Of a stretch of DNA of 38,152 nucleotides, positions 34,958 to 38,152 are shown in pieces (the stretch's first letter is position 1; each line of letters starts with the position of its first letter). A program made the translations under genes and the position numbers. Origin of the DNA: Colwellia sp. 12G3 (lineage in GTDB: Bacteria > Pseudomonadota > Gammaproteobacteria > Enterobacterales > Alteromonadaceae); assembly GCF_002836775.1 (NCBI RefSeq), contig NZ_PJAQ01000011.1:1-38152 (forward strand), given 5' to 3'. The notes below the pieces were generated by a model, which saw only the letters and a list, made by a program, of their open reading frames with translations, was not told the DNA's origin and ran no database searches.

Positions 34958-35746
34958 ATGTCCGATTATTCATCACAGTTTTTACGAGTAGAAGTAATTG
35001 CTCATACCGCCGTCGTCACCTTTAATAATCCTCCCGCGCATACGTGGACTGCACAAAGTTTGGCAGATTTACGTGATTTAGTTTTAGTGTTAAATGAAGA
35101 CAAAAACATTTACGCTTTAGTTTTAACAGGAGATGGCGCTAAATTTTTCTCTGCCGGGGCAGATCTTAATATTTTTGCTGGTGGTGATAAACAAGTTGCA
35201 GCGGATATGAGTGACATTTTTGGTCAGGCATTTGAAACATTATCAGCATTTCGCGGTGTTTCTATTTCAGCTATCAATGGCTACGCTATGGGCGGAGGCT
35301 TAGAAGTTGCCTTAGCCTGTGATATTCGTATTGCAGAAGAGCATGCGGTTATGGCTTTACCCGAAGCAAGTGTTGGTTTACTACCTTGTGCTGGTGGCAC
35401 ACAAAATCTTGCGATACTCGTGGGCGAAGGTTGGACTAAACGTATGATTTTATGTGGTGAGCGCATTAATGCAGAAAAAGCCCTTGCGATAAAATTAGTT
35501 GAAGAAGTGGTTGCTCAAGGTGACTCAAAGAATGCTGCTATTGCTTTGGCTGAAAAAGTATCGAGACAAAGCCCCGTTGCTGTAGCAGCTTGTAAACAAC
35601 TAATACAAAAAAATCGTGTCATGCCTACTGCTCGTGCTTTACCACAAGAGCGTCAGGCTTTTGTTGAGTTATTTAATTCACTTGACCAAAAAGAAGGCGT
35701 ACAAGCCTTTCTGGATAAGCGTAAGCCAGTTTGGTTAAATAAATAG
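34958..35746 (+). CDS. Enoyl-CoA hydratase (crotonase family)
   Basis: Hydrates unsaturated acyl-CoAs, here most likely methacrylyl-CoA (valine) and/or tiglyl-CoA (isoleucine). The 262-aa protein has the oxyanion loop FFSAGADLNIFAGGD, and both catalytic glutamates are kept, in NGYAMGGGLEVALACDI and LPEASVGLLPCAGGTQ, so hydratase activity is expected. It has a good AAGGA ribosome site. Within the operon it sits between the dehydrogenase and the hydrolase, the pathway order. Confidence 0.88.
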   Translation: MSDYSSQFLRVEVIAHTAVVTFNNPPAHTWTAQSLADLRDLVLVLNEDKNIYALVLTGDGAKFFSAGADLNIFAGGDKQVAADMSDIFGQAFETLSAFRGVSISAINGYAMGGGLEVALACDIRIAEEHAVMALPEASVGLLPCAGGTQNLAILVGEGWTKRMILCGERINAEKALAIKLVEEVVAQGDSKNAAIALAEKVSRQSPVAVAACKQLIQKNRVMPTARALPQERQAFVELFNSLDQKEGVQAFLDKRKPVWLNK

Positions 35747-35791
35747 TTTTGCTACTTTAAAAACTTTGCCAGAATTCAGAAAGGAAAAATT

Positions 35792-36979
35792 ATGACAGAC
35801 GTAGTTCTTTTTCAAGAAGTTGATTGTGATAACGGTAAAAAAATTGGGGTAATAACCCTTAACTCACCAAAATCACTTAATGCGTTAAGTGGCGATATGA
35901 TCGCGCTACTTTACCCCAAATTGGTTGCATGGCAACAACAGCAAAATATTGCCGCCGTATTTTTGCAGGGCGAAGGAGAAAAAGCCTTTTGCGCCGGTGG
36001 CGATATAGTGCATTTATATAATGCTATGAAAGATAGTGCCATGAAAAACAGTGTTACCAAAAGTAATACGAGCACTGAGGGATCAGTGGATGTATTAAGT
36101 GCAGACAATAAATTTGCACCAGAAATTGAAGATTACTTTACTCAAGAGTATCAATTAGATTTTTTAATTCATCGCTTTAACAAACCTTTTATTGTCTGGG
36201 GTAGCGGCATTGTCATGGGTGGTGGATTAGGTATGCTCGTTGGAGCAAGTCATCGCGTGGTAACTGAAAACTCACGGATAGCGATGCCTGAAATTAGTAT
36301 TGGTTTGTTCCCTGATGTTGGTGGCAGTTACTTTCTAAATAAAATGCCTGCTGGTTGTGGTTTATTCTTAGCATTAACCGGTGCCTCTATAAATGCGGCA
36401 GATGCTAAGTTTTGTCAGCTTGCTGATTATTTTGTTGAGCAACAACACAAGGATAACTTGGTTAGCCAACTTAAGATGATTAACTGGGGGGAAACAATCC
36501 CATTAAATCACGACAAGGCTTCGCAACTGTTACAAGAGTTTGAACAAGGCTCAGTAAGTAAATTACCAGCTTCGCCTTTAAGAGAGCATCAAACATTAAT
36601 CACTCAACTTGTAGATAAGCATGAGTTAACTGATATTGTAACGGCAATCTTAAGTCTTGAGACTGAAGATAAGTGGCTGAGTCGCGCACAAAAGTCATTG
36701 AAAAATGGTAGCGCCTTGAGCGCACAATTAGCCTATTCGCAATTACAACGTGGTAAAGGCATGACATTAGCTGATTGTTTTCGTATGGAATTAAACTTAG
36801 CAGTTAAATGCGGTCATTTTGGAGAGTTCCTAGAGGGTGTCAGAGCACTATTAATAGATAAAGATAATAATCCGCAATGGCGTTATTCATCAGTTGACTT
36901 AATTGATGCTAAAGTACTTGATTGGTTTTTCGAATCGACTTGGTCAAAAGCAGAGCATCCACTTGCTAAATTAGCGTAA
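35792..36979 (+). CDS. 3-hydroxyisobutyryl-CoA hydrolase
   Basis: Releases 3-hydroxyisobutyrate from its CoA ester in valine degradation and so prevents build-up of reactive methacrylyl-CoA. The 395-aa protein is a crotonase-fold enzyme with the HIBCH features: FCAGGDIVHLYNAM, the central VMGGGLGMLVGASHRVVTENSRIAMPE (motif broken here; starts at VMGGGLG and ends at AMPE), GLFPDVGGSYFLNKM, and a long C-terminal helical region (SRAQKSLKNGSALS) absent from ordinary hydratases. An Asn/Lys/Ser-rich insert (about residues 78-105) follows the first loop and is probably a surface loop. It starts 45 bp after the hydratase gene. Confidence 0.88.
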   Translation: MTDVVLFQEVDCDNGKKIGVITLNSPKSLNALSGDMIALLYPKLVAWQQQQNIAAVFLQGEGEKAFCAGGDIVHLYNAMKDSAMKNSVTKSNTSTEGSVDVLSADNKFAPEIEDYFTQEYQLDFLIHRFNKPFIVWGSGIVMGGGLGMLVGASHRVVTENSRIAMPEISIGLFPDVGGSYFLNKMPAGCGLFLALTGASINAADAKFCQLADYFVEQQHKDNLVSQLKMINWGETIPLNHDKASQLLQEFEQGSVSKLPASPLREHQTLITQLVDKHELTDIVTAILSLETEDKWLSRAQKSLKNGSALSAQLAYSQLQRGKGMTLADCFRMELNLAVKCGHFGEFLEGVRALLIDKDNNPQWRYSSVDLIDAKVLDWFFESTWSKAEHPLAKLA

Positions 36980-37067
36980 TTAGTCGGTACAACATATAAC
37001 AGGGGATAGTCATAGCACATATTGCTTTGACCCTCTTAATGTATTAAATAAAAGTAAGTAGATAATA
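36980..37067 (+). other. Gap where mmsB would be expected
   Basis: Only 88 bp separate the hydrolase and the SDR gene. From memory, mmsB (3-hydroxyisobutyrate dehydrogenase) occupies this slot in Shewanella. No relic was seen. Confidence 0.4.
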
Positions 37068-37838
37068 ATGAAATTACAAGATAAAACAATCGTCATCACT
37101 GGTGGTGGTCAAGGTCTAGGTTTGACTATGGCTATTAGTTTTGCTCAATCTGGAGCTAATATAGCGTTAATCGATTTAAATGAAGAACAATTGAAAGAAA
37201 GCGTTCAGCAAGTTAAGTCGGCTGGTACTGAAGGAATAAAAGTTGCTTATTACCTTGCTAACGTAAGTAAAGAAGCTGAGGTTGAAGCAACGTTTAAACA
37301 AATCAACGCAGACTTTAACGGTATTGATGGCTTAGTTAATAATGCCGGCATCTTACGTGATGGTATGTTTGTAAAAGCGAAAGATGGCGTTGTTAGTAAA
37401 AAGATGTCTTTAGAAAACTTTCAATCGGTTATTGATGTGAATCTAACGGGGGTATTCTTATGCGGCCGTGAAGCAGCGGTTCATATGATAGAAGGTCGAA
37501 AAGAAGGCGTTATTATTAATATGTCATCAATTGCTCGTGGTGGTAATATGGGACAAACCAACTATGCAGCAGCAAAAGCAGGCGTTGTAGCAATGACAAC
37601 AACATGGGCGAGGGAACTTGGACGTCACGGTATACGTGTTGGCGCTATAGCTCCAGGTGTAATACGTACAGCAATGACTGATGCAATGAAACCAGAGATG
37701 CGAGACAGGTTAGAGAAAATGAAACCCGTTGGCCGTTTAGGTGAAGCAGAAGAAATTGCCCATACTGCGAAATACATCTTTGAAAATGAATTTTTCACTG
37801 GTCGCGTCGTAGAAATAGACGGTGGCCTTTGTATGTAA
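37068..37838 (+). CDS. Short-chain dehydrogenase (3-hydroxyacyl-CoA dehydrogenase type)
   Basis: NAD(P)-dependent SDR of 256 aa. The nucleotide-binding GGGQGLG (12-18), NNAG (91-94), catalytic Ser153/154, Tyr166 and Lys170 (YAAAK) are intact. Asp36 at the end of strand 2 (ALIDLN) favours NAD. By position in the valine/isoleucine operon it probably oxidises 2-methyl-3-hydroxybutyryl-CoA to the substrate of the thiolase. It resembles FabG, but no fatty-acid synthesis genes are near, which argues against an ACP-reductase role. Last gene of the operon, with a terminator about 40 bp on. Confidence 0.88.
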   Translation: MKLQDKTIVITGGGQGLGLTMAISFAQSGANIALIDLNEEQLKESVQQVKSAGTEGIKVAYYLANVSKEAEVEATFKQINADFNGIDGLVNNAGILRDGMFVKAKDGVVSKKMSLENFQSVIDVNLTGVFLCGREAAVHMIEGRKEGVIINMSSIARGGNMGQTNYAAAKAGVVAMTTTWARELGRHGIRVGAIAPGVIRTAMTDAMKPEMRDRLEKMKPVGRLGEAEEIAHTAKYIFENEFFTGRVVEIDGGLCM

Positions 37839-37880
37839 TGTTTATCGTAGACAGGTAAAGTGTAACTACGCTTGATTATT

Positions 37881-37914
37881 AACCAAGTTCTATCATTTGA
37901 ACTTGGTTTTGTTT
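37881..37914 (+). terminator. Terminator of the valine/isoleucine operon
   Basis: A perfect 10-bp stem AACCAAGTTC (37881-37890) / GAACTTGGTT (37899-37908) with an 8-nt loop is followed by TTGTTT. Confidence 0.8.
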
Positions 37915-37962
37915 AACAATTAAACAATCATAAAGAAAAACGAAAAAGAATGTAAAAAACAC

Positions 37963-37997
37963 TTGATCAAAAGGTAAAGCTCTCTATAATGCGCTCC
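37963..37997 (+). promoter_or_regulatory. Strong promoter with GC-rich discriminator (stable-RNA type)
   Basis: TTGATC (37963-37968), a 16-bp spacer, perfect TATAAT (37985-37990) and the discriminator GCGCTCC. A GCGC discriminator after a strong -10 is characteristic of rRNA, tRNA and other growth-rate/stringently controlled promoters in gammaproteobacteria. No gene follows within the window. Confidence 0.7.
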
Positions 37998-38127
37998 AGT
38001 TCCAAGGGGTTCACGCAAAATGAATCATCAACGAACTGTTTTGATATGTTATCTAAGCGATTAAGTGGTAAATAACATAAGTTAACGTGTAATTTTAAAT
38101 GTTTCTCGAAATTATTTGAAATAAATG

Positions 38128-38152
38128 TTGACATCAAAACTAGGAAGTGTAG
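38128..38152 (+). promoter_or_regulatory. Second promoter, cut by the window edge
   Basis: A perfect TTGACA -35 (38128-38133) is followed 16 bp later by TAG at the very end (38150-38152), which would begin a -10 such as TAGAAT. Two tandem promoters with a noncoding stretch between fit an rRNA or tRNA operon leader starting just beyond the window. Confidence 0.55.

Noticed and set aside
1..38152. Defence island, prophage, CRISPR, toxin-antitoxin or biosynthetic cluster
   Set aside because: No integrase, transposase, cas, restriction, toxin or synthase genes and no regular repeat-spacer pattern were seen.

Overview
The window reads as chromosome of a cold-adapted, marine, low-GC gammaproteobacterium of the order Alteromonadales, most like Colwellia. 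The basis is protein resemblance from memory, the conserved ybfE-fldA-fur and seqA-pgm neighbourhoods, an Alteromonadales-style branched-chain amino-acid gene set, DUF2788/DUF3718 proteins, and many AT-rich intergenic hairpin repeats. No phage, insertion sequence, CRISPR array or tRNA/rRNA gene was recognised. Most genes are ordinary core metabolism; interest lies in regulation, missing pathway genes and intergenic repeats.

Layout. (1) 1-2.5 kb: repeat-rich left edge, sstT (Na+/Ser-Thr symporter, minus) and a PhnA/YjdM zinc-ribbon protein (plus). (2) 2.5-7.7 kb: minus-strand ybfF, DUF2788 protein, ybfE, fldA and fur, then plus-strand seqA and pgm. (3) 8-11.4 kb: bkdA1-bkdA2-bkdB, the E1 alpha, E1 beta and E2 subunits of branched-chain 2-oxoacid dehydrogenase, with no E3. 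(4) 11.5-14.6 kb: an ACE-like M2 peptidase lipoprotein (minus) and a PsrA-type TetR regulator (plus) with a palindromic operator over its promoter. (5) 15-22.7 kb: RhlE-type DEAD-box helicase plus a zinc-cysteine protein, a GGDEF protein, a Kef-type cation/proton antiporter, a patatin-like lipase and a small DUF3718 exported protein. (6) 23-32 kb: leucine-catabolic operon liuR-liuABCDE plus both subunits of a 3-oxoacid CoA-transferase (minus). (7) 32.2-37.9 kb: divergent valine/isoleucine operon (thiolase, isobutyryl-CoA dehydrogenase, enoyl-CoA hydratase, 3-hydroxyisobutyryl-CoA hydrolase, SDR dehydrogenase). (8) 37.9-38.15 kb: strong promoters with a GC-rich discriminator, as found upstream of rRNA or tRNA operons, running off the right edge.

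How it works together. Bkd converts the 2-oxoacids of Leu, Val and Ile to acyl-CoAs. The liu operon takes isovaleryl-CoA to acetyl-CoA and acetoacetate, which the CoA-transferase and thiolase recover. The divergent operon handles isobutyryl-CoA and 2-methylbutyryl-CoA. Two near-identical palindromes between liuR and the thiolase gene are probable LiuR operators, and a related sequence lies upstream of bkd, so LiuR probably coordinates all three blocks. mmsA and mmsB, needed to finish valine degradation, are absent from the cluster. Intergenic regions carry at least two dispersed repeat families, one of which interrupts the liu operon between liuA and liuB.
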